27,950 nt of DNA from positions 2,509,799 to 2,537,748 of the forward strand of contig BFEA01000008.1 of the NCBI GenBank assembly GCA_003427395.1, given 5' to 3'. The notes under the pieces were generated by a model. The model saw only the letters and a program-made list of their open reading frames with translations, did no database searches and was not told the origin of the DNA. Made by a program: the position numbers and the translations under genes. The DNA comes from Chara braunii. Its lineage: Eukaryota > Streptophyta > Charophyceae > Charales > Characeae. How positions within the stretch are numbered: the first letter of the stretch is position 1; every line of letters starts with the position of its first letter. Of the stretch, positions 17,683 through 27,884 are shown piece after piece.

Positions 17683-18440
17683 ATTGAGTACATGTGTATA
17701 CCATTGAGTACATGAGCAGTATTGAGTGATTGGTTGGTTCCTGGGAATGATTGGCCTGTGCTTATCTACCCTTCGACTGCTACAGCACCTCTTCATCTTT
17801 CTTTGAGACATCAGATCTATGTTGCTTAAACAAGTGCTGTGCATCACAGTGACTTTGTATTTCTGCAATGGGGAATATGGCATATGTGTGGTTGAGCTCA
17901 GATTCTGGTCCCCTTGCCAGCATTCTATGACCCCATCAGCTGGTGGAGATAAACCCTATAGTGGAATTACCCTAGCCCCTCTCCCCCTTGCTTAAACCCT
18001 TCCCCCATCCCTCCCTTCTATCCTTTGCCTTAGACTCTCATCCTTTCCCCTTTTTTCTTACTGATTCCATGCCCTCCCGAGGTCATCCATTCCTCCCGTA
18101 GCATCCCATTTCTACTAGACTATTTTACAGGAATGGGGAGGGGTCTGCAATCAGACTTGACTTCAACTTGACTATCAACATGCATACATGCAGGTGCCGC
18201 TGGCAGAACACTTCCTCGAAGTAGAATCAGCAACAAGAGTGAGATGGTGCAGGGCGCCCACACAGAAAAACTCAGAGTTATAACCTTCAACCAGGAACTC
18301 AGCTTAGGTCAACTTGTCACATCCTGCACCTATGGCGTCAGAGCGCCAGTCTGAATTCCCCCCCAAATGTTGTATTCACCATCAGAGACACTCCACTCGC
18401 TCACATACACATACACACGTACTAGGATCTACCCTGAATG
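17683..18440. other. non-coding DNA, short repeats and pyrimidine-rich tract
   Basis: ATTGAGTACATG occurs twice (17683 and 17703). A pyrimidine-rich stretch covers about 17968-18060. No gene is visible. Confidence 0.4.
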
Positions 18441-18445
18441 TCCAC

Positions 18446-18470
18446 GCACACACACACACACACACACATA
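18446..18470. repeat. (AC)n microsatellite
   Basis: About 11 CA units ending in TATAT; a shorter CACATACACATACACAC run lies just upstream (about 18401-18418). Confidence 0.9.
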
Positions 18471-18935
18471 TATCCTATCTGCTACACAGGCAGCTATTGC
18501 CACCGTCATCTCCCTCCTGCTAGCGGCTATGGCCGCTTTGCTCTTCCACCTTCGGGCACTGGCTGACCACCCGCGATCCTCGACGCACAAGTCACTTGGA
18601 CAGTGCTTCCACACACCACGCAGGCGCATGAATCCATGGCTGGTTGCTGCCTGTTTATTTATACTGTTTCCTTAGTAGTCTGGGCCTGCCCGATGCCCCA
18701 GGCATGTAGGATGTGCAGTCCCACTTGGTACTTGCTGAGTGGACAGGGTAGACTGGGACTGGGACTGGAGCTGCTGACTAGACTAGGACTAACCCGTGCT
18801 TTGCTGACTCAGCTACAGTTGACTGACTCCTACAGCTCCGAGGAGCCAAGTAGTAACTTCTAGAACCTCCTAGTCAACATTTGACTGACCCTTCACTACC
18901 CTTAGGGCTAACCTACAGGTCTGACCCTAGGACTG
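18471..18935. other. no gene seen
   Basis: Contains degenerate CTGACT/GGACTGG-type short repeats (about 18750-18840). No credible ORF. Confidence 0.4.
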
Positions 18936-19040
18936 CTAATGCTGAAGTCTACGGTTCAAGTCCACGCGACCCGCCTGGGCACACAGCAAACAGGCATATG
19001 TCTTTGGGGACAGGTCACGGGTTCGAAACCCACAGCAGTG
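18936..19040 (+). repeat. tRNA-like B-box motifs
   Basis: Two B-box-like sequences, GGTTCAAGTCC (about 18952) and GGTTCGAAACC (about 19020), occur 68 bp apart. The first is preceded by CTGCTAA, like a Ser-GCT anticodon loop. No acceptor or D arm pairs, so these are at best tRNA-derived relics, perhaps in the 3' flank of the Ty3/gypsy element. Confidence 0.3.
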
Positions 19041-19104
19041 ACAGGTAACTGTACACGGGTACGGGGTAGGTCTAGGGATCGAGCCCTGGGATCTGCAATT
19101 GTCC

Positions 19105-19166
19105 TGCGAACTGAGTGACACCCTTGCACTCCCGCCGTCCTAAATTCGAGGTCCTCCAGAAACTTT
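19105..19166 (-). promoter_or_regulatory. possible polypurine tract and LTR start of the Ty3/gypsy element
   Basis: Just after the pol stop (minus strand), a purine-rich GGACGGCGGGAGTGCAAGGG is followed by TGTCACTCAG, which looks like a TG-starting LTR edge. No matching second LTR was found to the right of gag, so the call is tentative. Confidence 0.3.
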
Positions 19167-19204
19167 TTAATCCAATGCAGGACCTTTGCCCTTTCTTGCT
19201 CTTT

Positions 19205-19345
19205 CGTAAGCATGAACTATGTCGGGAGTGGTTTGTAGAAGTTCGGTTCTTGTGAACCATTTGTCATTCTCAGGTTCTTGGTAAGCGAACCTGACCTTGT
19301 ACTGCTTCTGGGGATGACCTCTACCTCTGGTTCGGAATACATCGT
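19205..19345 (-). pseudogene. chromodomain at the pol C-terminus
   Basis: In a frame different from the integrase end (19321-19707), the minus strand reads QYKVRFAYQEPENDKWFTR and then ELLQTTPDIVHAYE before TAA at 19167-19169. Aromatic residues (Y, F, W) sit as in retrotransposon chromodomains, which steer integration to histone-marked chromatin. An indel near 19345-19360 moved it out of frame. Confidence 0.75.
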
Positions 19346-20412
19346 CTTCTAGTATTCAGTCTTATATCATAAGTGTCATCCATATCTGACAGAATCATAG
19401 ATCTCCGCGAAGGAAACTGTTTGCTGGTGACACAGGGTAACAACTTTGATGCATGGAAGACCGGATATGTATGGAGGTGTGGTGGAATCTCTATCGTGTA
19501 AGATAGTCCATCCTCTCCGCCCTTGACTTCTAGGACAGGCCACGGCCCTCGGTACGCGGGGAAGAGATTTTGGGAGATGTTCTCTTTTGGTGCAAATTCC
19601 TTTGACTTGACCCAGACTATGTCGCCGACCTCGAACTGCAAGGGTCTGCGATGCTTGTTTGTTTGTTCAATCATGCGATGTCGGACGTTTCTAAGGTTTT
19701 CGATCACCCTGGTGACTTCCTTTTCGTGCTGCCGAGCAAACTCTCTCGTGCCAGGAGGTAGCCTCTAAGTCTGGTCCCGGATCAGTCCTTCAAATGTCCT
19801 ATGTGGTCTAAGGAACTTAGGCAGCTCATCAGGAGTTTGACAAGTAGTTAGGTGTACACTGTTGTTATAAGCGCTAGCTACTTTGGGAAGCGTCTCATCC
19901 CAGTTTACTAGGTCAAGTCTAATGTACATTCTGAGTCATTGCGGCAAGATCGTGTTCATCTATTCTGTCTGACCGTTTGTCTCTGGATGACGACCAGACG
20001 ACATCAACAGCTTAGAGTCATAAACCGTTATAATATCTTGCCAGTTTGGCTGGTAAACCGATTGTCTCTATGACTTACCATGGACAACGGTATGTCATGC
20101 TCACTTACCCAGAAGTCGAAAAACTTGTTTTAAAATTTAGTCTGTTCTTGCCTCTACAGGCAAAGGTACGAAAACTACATACTTGCTAAATCGGTCTACT
20201 ATGACCATAACTTCACTTTTGCCATGCCTACTCCTTACTTCGGTATCTATGAAATCAATGGAAACTGACTCATTGGGTCCTGTTGGGATAGGCAAGGGTA
20301 TGAGGAGACCTAATGGGGCTCTAGTCGTTGTCTTGTTGTGTTGGCAAACCTTGCAATTGCAGACATACTTCTTGCAGTCTGCCCTCTTGCCAGACCATGT
20401 ATACGACATCAT
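19321..20412 (-). pseudogene. Ty3/gypsy integrase, broken
   Basis: The N-terminal part (20412-20137) has the zinc-binding CNCKVCQHNK and the first catalytic Asp in SIDFID, then VIVDRFSKYVVFVPL. Between 20136 and 19708 several stops occur, but the GRHPETNGQTE motif with the catalytic Glu is still readable, followed by an AYNNSVH-type segment. The end (19707-19321) holds the GPY/F-like module (YRGPWPVLEV) and VFHASKLLP. Integrase inserts the cDNA into the genome; this copy cannot. Confidence 0.85.
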
Positions 20413-20469
20413 GAGGTTGGCTAAAGTCTCTTACCAACCAAAGTGCCCTTCTGTATCACGACATTCCCT

Positions 20470-21153
20470 TCAGATCAAACTACGGATCTCTTCATTGTTG
20501 GGAACGCATAGTCTATCAACGACATTGGTCTTCTCAAAGAGTAACCCGTTCGTGGTCCAATAGTTTGGCTCGCTGGTAGGTGTTTCTTTTGCTTTCTTTA
20601 GGAGATCGTTATAGATAAGATCATTAGCATTTGTAGCCTTTATCTTTAGGTACATGTCTGCCCCTATGTCCATATAATTCACTATCGCTTCAAAGTAATT
20701 TGCCCCTCGACTCAGAGCGTCGACGACCACATTGTACTTACCCTTAACGAGCTTAAGCTCAAATTCAAATTGGTCTATCTTAGCTACCCACCAAGTTAAC
20801 TTGGGCATTATCTTGGCTTGGGTCTTCAGCCATCTTAGAGTTTTGTGATCTGAGTAAACTTTGAAGTGTCTCCTAAGCAGGTAATGTCTTTAATGGTCTA
20901 AGGTCAGATTGAGAGCATGTAGTTCTCTTTCATAAGTTGAGGCCAGTACTTTTTATGAAGGAAGCCTAGCTGACATGAACTCCACGGATCGATAGCCGTT
21001 GTCGTTGTCTTGTTGCAACACAGCGCCTATGCCATATTGACTTGCGTCTGTTGTGATGCGAAATGGCAATGAAGGATCGACTACTTGAGGATGAGATATT
21101 CTACCAATGCCTTCTTCAGTCTCTTCAAGGTCGAGGTACAATCTTTGTCTCAC
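20470..21153 (-). pseudogene. Ty3/gypsy RNase H, broken
   Basis: 21153-20953 contains FRITTDASQYGIGAVLQQ, the first RNase H catalytic Asp region. 20808-20470 contains FEFELKLVKGKYNVVVDALSR, the conserved domain end with its DALSR motif, and runs on into the connection to integrase. Stops or shifts between 20953 and 20809 separate them. RNase H removes template RNA during cDNA synthesis. Confidence 0.82.
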
Positions 21154-21399
21154 TTCGAGATTGCTTCCTTCTTTAGGAGTTTGCGAAGGGGAGCGGTGAT
21201 AGTAGAGAAGTTCCTTACGAACTTCCTATAGTGGTTTCCACTGGTTGGTCAGTCCTAAGAATGATCGCAACTCAGTCAGAGTGCGAGGAGTTGGCCAATC
21301 TCTAATCGCTGCGATTTTGTCATCCTATGGTCTAATGCCATCTCCATCTACTATATGGCCCAAGTAAAGAACTTTGTCTTGGCCCACTCGCACTTCTTC

Positions 21400-22168
21400 G
21401 CGTTGATCTTGAAGTTAGTTTCTCTCAACTTCTCCAAGATCTGCCTCAGATGACCCTAGGCTCATGCCCTTGGAGGGATTTACTGAAGCCTAGGATGTAA
21501 TTTAAGTATACTACAACGAATCTATTTAGCCACGGTCTGAATAAGATGTTCATGCAACACTAAAATGTGACTGGTGCATTGGTTAGTCCGAAGGGCATCA
21601 CTATAAACTCATAATGCCCGTACCTGGTCCAAAACGTTATTTTGTACTCAATATCAGGATGTACCTTTATCTGATGGTACCCTGACTTCAAATCTATCTC
21701 GGTGAAGTATTTGTAGTCTTGCACCCAATCGAATAGATCATCTATGCGGGGCAATGGTTCTGCATTTTTGACGGTTATGGTGTTCAAACTCTTGTAGTCT
21801 ATAAACATTCTTAGTTCTCCCTCTTTCTTGGGGATGAACATATTCAACAGAACAGGTGCGCCAAAAGGAGATGAGCTAGATCTTATCCATCCTTGTTCGA
21901 GGAACTCGTCTAACTGCTTACGCAGCTCCTCCAACTCCACGGAAAACATTTTGTAGATTGTCGCCTTAGGTGTTCTACTGCCAGACTTTATCTCTATGCA
22001 GTGTTGAATGGGTCTTGGCACTACCCCTGAGGGTGTCTTAGATGAATCTTTGTACTCTTTTAACAAACTGGCAATAGTGGGATGGATCTGTTCCTCCTCC
22101 TTTGGCGGGTCAGAAACTGGCCTAACATAGGCTACAAAGATCTGTTCCTGAAGTTGCTCCTTCTTCAT
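21400..22168 (-). pseudogene. Ty3/gypsy reverse transcriptase with lost active site
   Basis: 22168-21560 reads as an RT N-terminal half: EQGWIRSSSSPFGAPV, RMFIDYKSLN, a catalytic motif FTEIDLKSGYHQI and VMPFGLTNAPVTF. A TAG (21560-21562) follows where CAG is usual. Past it, in the same frame, the catalytic YxDD box reads YLNY (21497-21508): both aspartates are replaced. LRQILEKLRETNFKINAKKC then follows in another frame. Enzyme activity is therefore excluded even without the stop. Confidence 0.88.
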
Positions 22169-22179
22169 AAGTCTTGCAA

Positions 22180-22600
22180 ATGTGGGGGCGTTGAGGCAGC
22201 AACGCGCTAGGGAGTTGTTGACTCCTTATATATGGAACAAGTGGGCTTTCTTGATCCCACCTGTACTCATGGTCCCTAAGGTGCAATGTGGCCCCGACTG
22301 CCTCTCCCCAATCAGTACCCAGTACTATGTCAAATGAGAGATCATCTTCTACGAGTAGAGTCAGGGAATGGAGAACCTTTCTTGCTCTAGGCAAAAGTAC
22401 CCCTGGAGTCCCTCTATGTACTCCTCGGTCCGCATGGTGCGGTTATCTACGATGATACTGACTACAGGCTCTTTTAACTTTTGGACCTTGAGGCCTAGCC
22501 TCTACTTCTTCAACACTTTACGACTAATGTAACTTCTAGTGGCCCCACTATCTATAAGGGCCCCTACTCTAGATCTAAAGATCTCTATATATGCTATTAT
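22180..22600 (-). pseudogene. Ty3/gypsy aspartic protease
   Basis: LIDSGATRSYIS, with the catalytic DSGA at 22542-22553, is followed by TAG a few codons later. Further on (22394-22122) SFDIVLGTDWGEAVGA is the conserved protease C-terminal motif. Protease would cleave the Gag-Pol polyprotein. The active-site triplet survives; the reading frame does not. Confidence 0.8.
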
Positions 22601-22685
22601 GACCTGTCATTTTTCGTCCTTCTTCATATTGGCCCAGACCGGTTTTCTCTCCTTCGGCTCTTCGACAAACCTGTAAGGGAAACGC

Positions 22686-24260
22686 CTAGAGAGACTCTAA
22701 CACAAGCAGTCTCTGCCACTCTGGGTAGCTAACTAGGCATTGGCCAGCAACCTTTGCCATGGAACCATGTGGAGTGGGAGTTTCTATACCATGCAGGCGC
22801 GCATCTCCACATATTCCTAGGGTACGGGTAGTTGCTACCCCTACCGACGGTTGTCTTTTGCTACCCCATATGCAGCATCGCGGAACCCTCTGTACCTCAG
22901 GCAAAACTTGAGAATGTGCCCGAGGTCGCCACATAACACACATTGGTACCTATCCATGCGGTTCTGCCAGACATTTTGTTCAACACCAACGTTTTTCCAA
23001 AGCCTGCCTTCAGGCCGTCGAGGGTGTCACATACCCCTTCTAGGAGGTGATCGACTTGAACTAGGGCGGTTAGACGGGGGACCTTGACCCCTTCGTCCCG
23101 CTTGGCGGTCCTTGTTACCGCCAACCCCCTGGCGGCCTTGTCCTCGACCGCCTGAGGTCTGACCACTATTGCCTTGGCCTCGTCCTCCTCCTTGCGGCCT
23201 CCATCCGGTTACGACAGCAGTGTAAGAACTCCCCTTCTCTACACTGCTGCCTTCTTCTTCTAGTCCCTACTCTATATTAGTGTAGGGGACTTTTTATTCA
23301 CCATTTCCCCCCATTGTCAGAATGAGACTGTCTTTGGTCTTCACCTGGCCAGAGATGGTGCGATCTTTCCACTTTTTACCCTTTACTAAGTCATTGTGCC
23401 AGAATGTGGTAAGTGACATAGCTTGGGCGGAGAAAGCAACAACCTCTCTACTGAGGACATCATAAGTCATCCCATGATATTGTTTCTTGTCGAAGTAATG
23501 CCCTTGCAATTGCTCCAGCAGCGTGCAGTAGAAGAGTCGGACGAGTTGTGCTTCAGTAACTCCATGTCTGGGCACAACGATAAGTTTGTCAATAGCGGCT
23601 TTCAGAGCGTGTACACTTTTCTATTGCCGCACACAGATCATTTGGAGTTCGCCAGACGCCCTTGTCCGCTAGTGACGTCCGCGAAGCTTTCTCGCAGCGC
23701 AGCGAGAAAATTAGTAAGGTGAGTGATGGCAGAGTATTGGACCATGTCGTTTTCGAAGTGGGTGGCGTGTGCAACCGACCTTGCAAAGTTGGTCGCTTCG
23801 TCTCTCAAAGCCTGAAAGGCTATCAAGACATGGTCGTTGGGAGCTACGACCTGCAAGTACATATAAAACTTAACGTTAGCTTCCCAGTTGTCAAAGTATT
23901 CCCCCTTCTTCTCACTGTAGGGCTTAGGGAATCGGGCTTTGACTCTCTCCCGGCGAGGTCGGGCTTCTTCTTCTTTGGGGACTGCTAATGTGGCACCTTC
24001 TATCGCGTCGGTACATCATGTTTTTGTCCTCCCAATCGCGTTTCGCATCTCGTTGATAACATAATTCATCATATCCCAGGCGAAATCCCAAAATCCAACT
24101 CATATGGATTCAAGCACTATGTCATGAACACGAATATGCTTAAAATGTTCCTGTTGCGCGGTTATGATAGACCATATATTACGGGATAAGGTGTCAATCT
24201 TTTTCCCCATTTCAATTTCCTCTCCTATCTTCCTCAACCATGTTCCTCCAATGCTTAAAC
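22686..24260 (-). pseudogene. Ty3/gypsy gag with CCHC zinc knuckle
   Basis: A Retrotrans_gag-like stretch spans about 23990-23640 (KPYSEKKGEYFDNWEANVKF, then DHVLIAFQALRDEATNFARS). It continues at 23575-23294 (HYFDKKQYHGMTYDVLSREV). A canonical knuckle CVLCGDLGHILKFC (C-X2-C-X4-H-X4-C) sits at 22901-22942. N-terminal helical sequence (GEEIEMGKKIDTLSRNIW) is readable near 24200. Several stops (for example after IGRTKT near 24015) and frame changes break it. Gag forms the particle and binds the RNA. Confidence 0.82.
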
Positions 24261-25290
24261 TATTCCTGGTGTGCCTCTATTATCCCGTTAGTAGACTCTG
24301 AATCACGTCATTATTTCACTGGGATGGGGGTTAGACTTAGCATTTCGACAACCTAACATATCAGCGACCTTGCCCAAAAGGGAATACCGCCGGCCACACC
24401 GCCAGTCTTCATCCATCTCTTCCCGGACGTCGGCAAGCGTCCAGACTCATATCTAGTAAACTTTTGATTGGTCTTTTCAGTCACAGGTTGGTTTTGAGTA
24501 AACTTTCGACAAATAAACCAATCTCATCAAGTTGTGAAGCCCAGGCATATCGTCTGAGAAACTCCGTGGCATCCCGGTCTTACTGCCAGGCTGGTCCAGT
24601 CGATGCACCCACTGACAAAAGGGTGGGTGCGCCATTGGACTTTCCTTTGGTCCACGTAGGCTCGGCGCCCTGCAGTACAGTAGAGCACGACTGGCCTGTG
24701 GCTGTGGTAGCCGTCGGGCTCACCCAGGGACGCGGAGGTAGGGGGACCGACGCGGTCTTTTCTACTGCGCGCCAAGTACCCACTAGCCGAGGTATGGGAT
24801 GAGTACAAAAGGGGTACGGTCATGATTAAACTAAGAAGAAATAAAAAACAAAAAAAAAGAAAGGAAAACAGAAAACGAGAAAAGTCGCGCGTCGAATTTG
24901 CACCCCGATTTCGTTAGCCGTTTTCGTCTAGGACGAGATAGTGGTCCTAAGTTGCAGTGCCGTTATGTCTTCTTCCATCCTTTATGTTCTTTCAACATTA
25001 TTATTTTTATTATTACTAGTTGTCTTTTGAATATTTTTCCCCTTTTGTTGTTTGTGGAGGGACCAACGACTCACTTCTGAGTGGTGATCGCAAGCGGGGG
25101 GCTTAGGTTGGCTGACTTTTCACGTTTCAGTTCGCAGCGGACGCGGCCTGCTAAGCGTTGAATAGAGGGACTCCAAAAGGGAGCACCCGTAGTCGCGTCG
25201 GTAGGAGACTCATCACCCCACGGCGGGTCATGAGTCCCCTCCTTACCATCGGACACGGGTACCCATCAGGGGTAGCCCGACTACGAAACA
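24261..25290. other. leader-like or flanking DNA, no gene seen
   Basis: It would be the 5' leader/LTR side of the Ty3/gypsy element, but I see no primer-binding site or LTR repeat. An A-rich run lies at about 24841-24885. Open frames near 24460-24820 lack motifs. An imperfect inverted repeat around GGAGACTCAT/ATGAGTCCCC occurs at about 25205-25240. Confidence 0.4.
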
Positions 25291-25310
25291 CCCGCGGACG
25301 CGTCCGCGGG
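25291..25310. repeat. perfect 20-bp GC palindrome
   Basis: CCCGCGGACGCGTCCGCGGG is its own reverse complement over all 20 bases, with no loop. Confidence 0.95.
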
Positions 25311-25409
25311 GTCGAACTCGGAGGGCTGCCGTATTCATGTCCGCAGGCGCACCGCAAACATGAATTTACACGATTTTTCCCGACTAAAATAATGGGTAAA
25401 AATATATAT

Positions 25410-25450
25410 ATATGGGGTTGTAGGGATTTTCAAGCCCTACAACCCCATAT
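25410..25450. repeat. perfect 16-bp-stem hairpin followed by T7
   Basis: ATATGGGGTTGTAGGG (25410-25425) and its exact complement (25435-25450) flank a 9-nt loop; GTTTTTTT follows. It could be a foldback/MITE core or an RNA stem-loop. I see no gene for which it would serve as a terminator. Confidence 0.8.
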
Positions 25451-25544
25451 GTTTTTTTCGAAACAGATAATTTTATATAATTATAAAAAATAAAAAACAT
25501 ACAAAGTGGAGAAAAGAAAATTGAAAAATAATTTAAATAAATTT

Positions 25545-25716
25545 AAAAAAAAGTTTTTTTTTTTGGGGGGGGGGGAGATTTTTGGTTGGCAGTCCTTTGT
25601 ATTCTTCGCTTTTATGTATTTTTTGTTTTTTTTTTGTTGTGTAATAAGGAAACAATCAAGGAATGGAAAAAAGAATTTTTTTTTTTTTTTTGGGGGCCTA
25701 TTAGTATTGGTGTGTG

Positions 25717-25766
<50 letters not shown>

Positions 25767-25838
25767 TATGTGTGTATGTGTGTATGTGTGTGTGTGGGTG
25801 TGTATGTGAACGTGTGTGCGTGTTTGTGTGTGTATGTC
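25545..25838. repeat. homopolymer runs and (TG)n/(TGTA)n microsatellite
   Basis: A, T and G runs (25545-25575 and 25676-25697) precede a TG-repeat block with TGTA and TGTG variants (about 25709-25838). It ends at the start of the rRNA-like segment. Confidence 0.9.
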
Positions 25839-25839
25839 C

Positions 25840-26057
25840 GCAAACCCAGATATAACAACTCACCTGCCGAGTTGACCAGCCCGGAACCTCATTGATGCTG
25901 CAACGCGCGACCTATACACGGTCTCAGTAATGATTTTGTGGCATCGAGACGGCTGGAGGGCGTAAGGCTTGCTGCGCAGCCGGCAGCCTAAGGCCCGTGA
26001 AGCGGAGCTCTTGGTGGTGATAGCAAATATTCAAATCATAACTTTGAAGCCCGTGGT
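25840..26057 (+). pseudogene. large-subunit (26S/28S) rRNA fragment, degenerate, sense
   Basis: TAACAACTCACCTGCCGA (25853-25870), GCGCGACCTATAC (25905-25917), CTTGGTGGTGATAGC with AGCAAATATTCAAAT (26022-26036) and ACTTTGAAG (26041-26049) match, in order and spacing, the nuclear LSU rRNA. The modern gene reads TAACAACTCACCTGCCGA..., GCGCGACCTATAC..., TTGGTGGTAGTAGCAAATA and onward. The intervening sequence is diverged, so this is a pseudogene or rRNA-derived repeat. Comparison is from memory of plant 26S sequences. Confidence 0.75.
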
Positions 26058-26069
26058 GCTCGTCGCGGC

Positions 26070-26290
26070 AGCGACCCTCGCCCTGCTGCACCCATCCTAC
26101 TGCTCCTTGGACTTGGTTCACTATTCTTCCGGGTCCCACCGGGCATGCTCACGCTCAAACCTCCCGCGGTCAATTCGTGGTTGGCGGACATTGCACCAAT
26201 GGAAAACTCCCGCTATTGTAGTCGTACCCACCCATTGGCTCGCTTGCATGTTGACTTCCCCAATCCAAGCTTCAAGGTGGGCGAGGTAGG
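26070..26290 (-). pseudogene. large-subunit rRNA fragment, degenerate, inverted
   Basis: On the minus strand this reads as an LSU part that normally lies a few hundred nt upstream of the preceding segment. Shared points are TTGAAG.. (about 26275), ..ACATG..GCGAG (about 26245), GAGCGTGAGCATGCC, GGGACCCG and AGTGAACC (about 26117-26162 as plus-strand complement). Orientation is opposite to 25840-26057, so the two were joined by an inversion. It may extend beyond 26290. Confidence 0.65.
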
Positions 26291-27140
26291 GGAATTTCCA
26301 CCAGTACTCCGATACGCCAGAACCCAAACGGGCTCGCTACAAAAGGCGCATACTCGAGGTCCTTGACTACCGTGACGGCCACCCGTGGCCGGTGTCACGT
26401 CTGACTTACAAAAAGTCAAAACATAAAGTTTAAATAATAACAACAACAAATAATAATAACAACGTTTTAAAATCTTTTAATCGTCAAAATATGACGACAA
26501 GGAAAAGGAACCGGTAGCACCGTTCTGATGTCGCCGACGGTAAAACCAAGGGAGGTAGCCCTGCCGGACCCTCAACTCTTCGGTCCCCTTCGCGCTATTC
26601 TGATCTCCCCACGTCGTCGCCACTCGATCTCGATCCCTTAATCTCCGAATGGAAGTCCGACAGAGTAACCAATAATGTTACACCCAAGTTTGGGTCTAGT
26701 TTTGACGGGTACCTAAATAAGCGAACACTGCACGACGCGCGGATCTACTGAAACGTTTCAAGCCCTTTCATCGGCCTATCAACAGAACTCACGGCCGTCA
26801 ACCTGCCGTGTCCACCGCGTGACTATACCGAACCATGCCGCCGTCGACATCGTCCTTCGCGCGTACGCACAAGTTACAGGCAAGTGTATCAATCAAGAGG
26901 CATAACCCTTTTAGTCCTAGTTTAATCAGCAATAAAAATCTGGTCGGCGACCACGCTGGTTCTTCAATCATCACTGGCAACAAATAAAATCACGCGTGCC
27001 TCAAGCCTGCGCGCCCACACACTCTATGCTCTAGTCAACCATCCACCCTAAAATAAACTACAGACACATCCGCACCTTGAGCGGTATACTTAAACCTTAA
27101 ACCAAACTTTTTTTCCGTCTTTTGCAAAAACCCAGGGCGG
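26291..27140. other. unassigned non-coding DNA
   Basis: Contains an AT-rich ATAATAACAAC stretch (about 26430-26465). A TGTTACACCC word (26688) on the plus strand resembles an LTR edge, but no second copy is seen. No credible ORF. Confidence 0.35.
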
Positions 27141-27158
27141 ATACCCTTGTAAGGGTAT
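27141..27158. repeat. short hairpin ATACCCTT/AAGGGTAT
   Basis: Eight-bp arms with a 2-nt loop, just upstream of the first of two diverged repeats. Confidence 0.6.
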
Positions 27159-27177
27159 TCGCACCGACAGCGCCACG

Positions 27178-27333
27178 GGCGGTGAAGGCTGTTGCGCATA
27201 CCTTCATCGGTTTGCAAACCTTGGACGCGTAGCGGATGGTCGAGGTGGTCATTGCGGCTTAGGCGGTCCTCTTCTTCTTCACGGGGCGGTGAAGGGCGGT
27301 GCGCATACGGGGGAAGGTGCGCAAACAGAGGAT
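27178..27333 (+). repeat. two diverged direct repeats about 107 bp apart
   Basis: GGGCGGTGAAGG followed by TGCGCATAC and then GCAAAC occurs at 27178-27223 and, with changes, at 27284-27333. These may be old tandem-repeat or promoter-like remnants of a repeat element. Confidence 0.55.
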
Positions 27334-27554
27334 GTGTGGCAGTCTTGAGGACGGTGTTCTTCTCGGGGGTGCATAGTGTTTAGGGAGAGTATGGACATCG
27401 TCGTCGCGCTCAGAGGGCGGATCGCGGGTCGTCGTTTTCTACGAGATGAGACACTGCAGAGACAAAGGAGTGCGGACGGGCGTTCAAGTTCGTGAACACA
27501 GTCACGCGTCATGAAGTGAGGCACTTCGAGGTAGATGAGAACGGTCGCGCTTGG

Positions 27555-27779
27555 ATGCGTTTTACCATCGGTTATGGTTTCACCCACGGATTGCTCACAC
27601 ATGGTATCACTTTCGCAACGAAGGTCGGGGATGCGATTCCCCATCTGTGGGATTTCGACATTGACGTTCTTGCCAATCTCGTCGATCTTCTAGTTTCCAA
27701 TGCCACGATGGAGTTCGATGATCGCCTAGACGAGGCCGCTGCGTACAGGGTCCACGGACCCACCACTATACGGTCGTGA
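27555..27779 (+). CDS. short unassigned ORF
   Basis: A 75-codon frame from the ATG at 27555 (open upstream to about 27492). The protein would be acidic near the end (IDVLANLVDLLVSN, then EFDDRLDEAAAY) and looks helical. An overlapping minus-strand frame is equally long, so chance cannot be excluded. No family is recognised. Confidence 0.25.
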   Translation: MRFTIGYGFTHGLLTHGITFATKVGDAIPHLWDFDIDVLANLVDLLVSNATMEFDDRLDEAAAYRVHGPTTIRS

Positions 27780-27879
27780 GTATCTGCATGGCAAGATCGG
27801 GATTGTTGTGGATGGTTTTCAGTAGACACTGTGGGTGACATCGGGGATGTGAAGATCCTTCTGTGTTTTGGCGTGTACT

Positions 27880-27884
<5 letters not shown>

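Larger units (their letters stand above)
19167..24260 (-). mobile_element. degenerate Ty3/gypsy chromovirus-like retrotransposon
   Basis: Minus-strand order gag, protease, RT, RNase H, integrase, chromodomain is the Ty3/gypsy gene order, and the C-terminal chromodomain places it with chromoviruses. All regions carry stops or frameshifts and the RT active site is mutated, so it is inactive. LTRs, primer-binding site and target duplication were not convincingly found; a possible LTR edge lies at about 19116. The gag N-terminal region fades near 24260. Confidence 0.9.

Noticed and set aside
18140-18170. TTCAACTTGACTATCAAC as the TSD partner of the minus-strand tail copy at 17548
   Set aside because: Only a loose match to the flank TTCAAGTTATTTTAAC; earlier insertions have exact duplications.
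25481-25895. ORFs of His/Thr or Val/Cys repeats over the TG microsatellite
   Set aside because: Simple-sequence translation with no coding evidence.
26688-26697. TGTTACACCC as an LTR end of the Ty3/gypsy element
   Set aside because: It would imply a 2.4-kb leader, no primer-binding site follows and no second copy was found on the left side.
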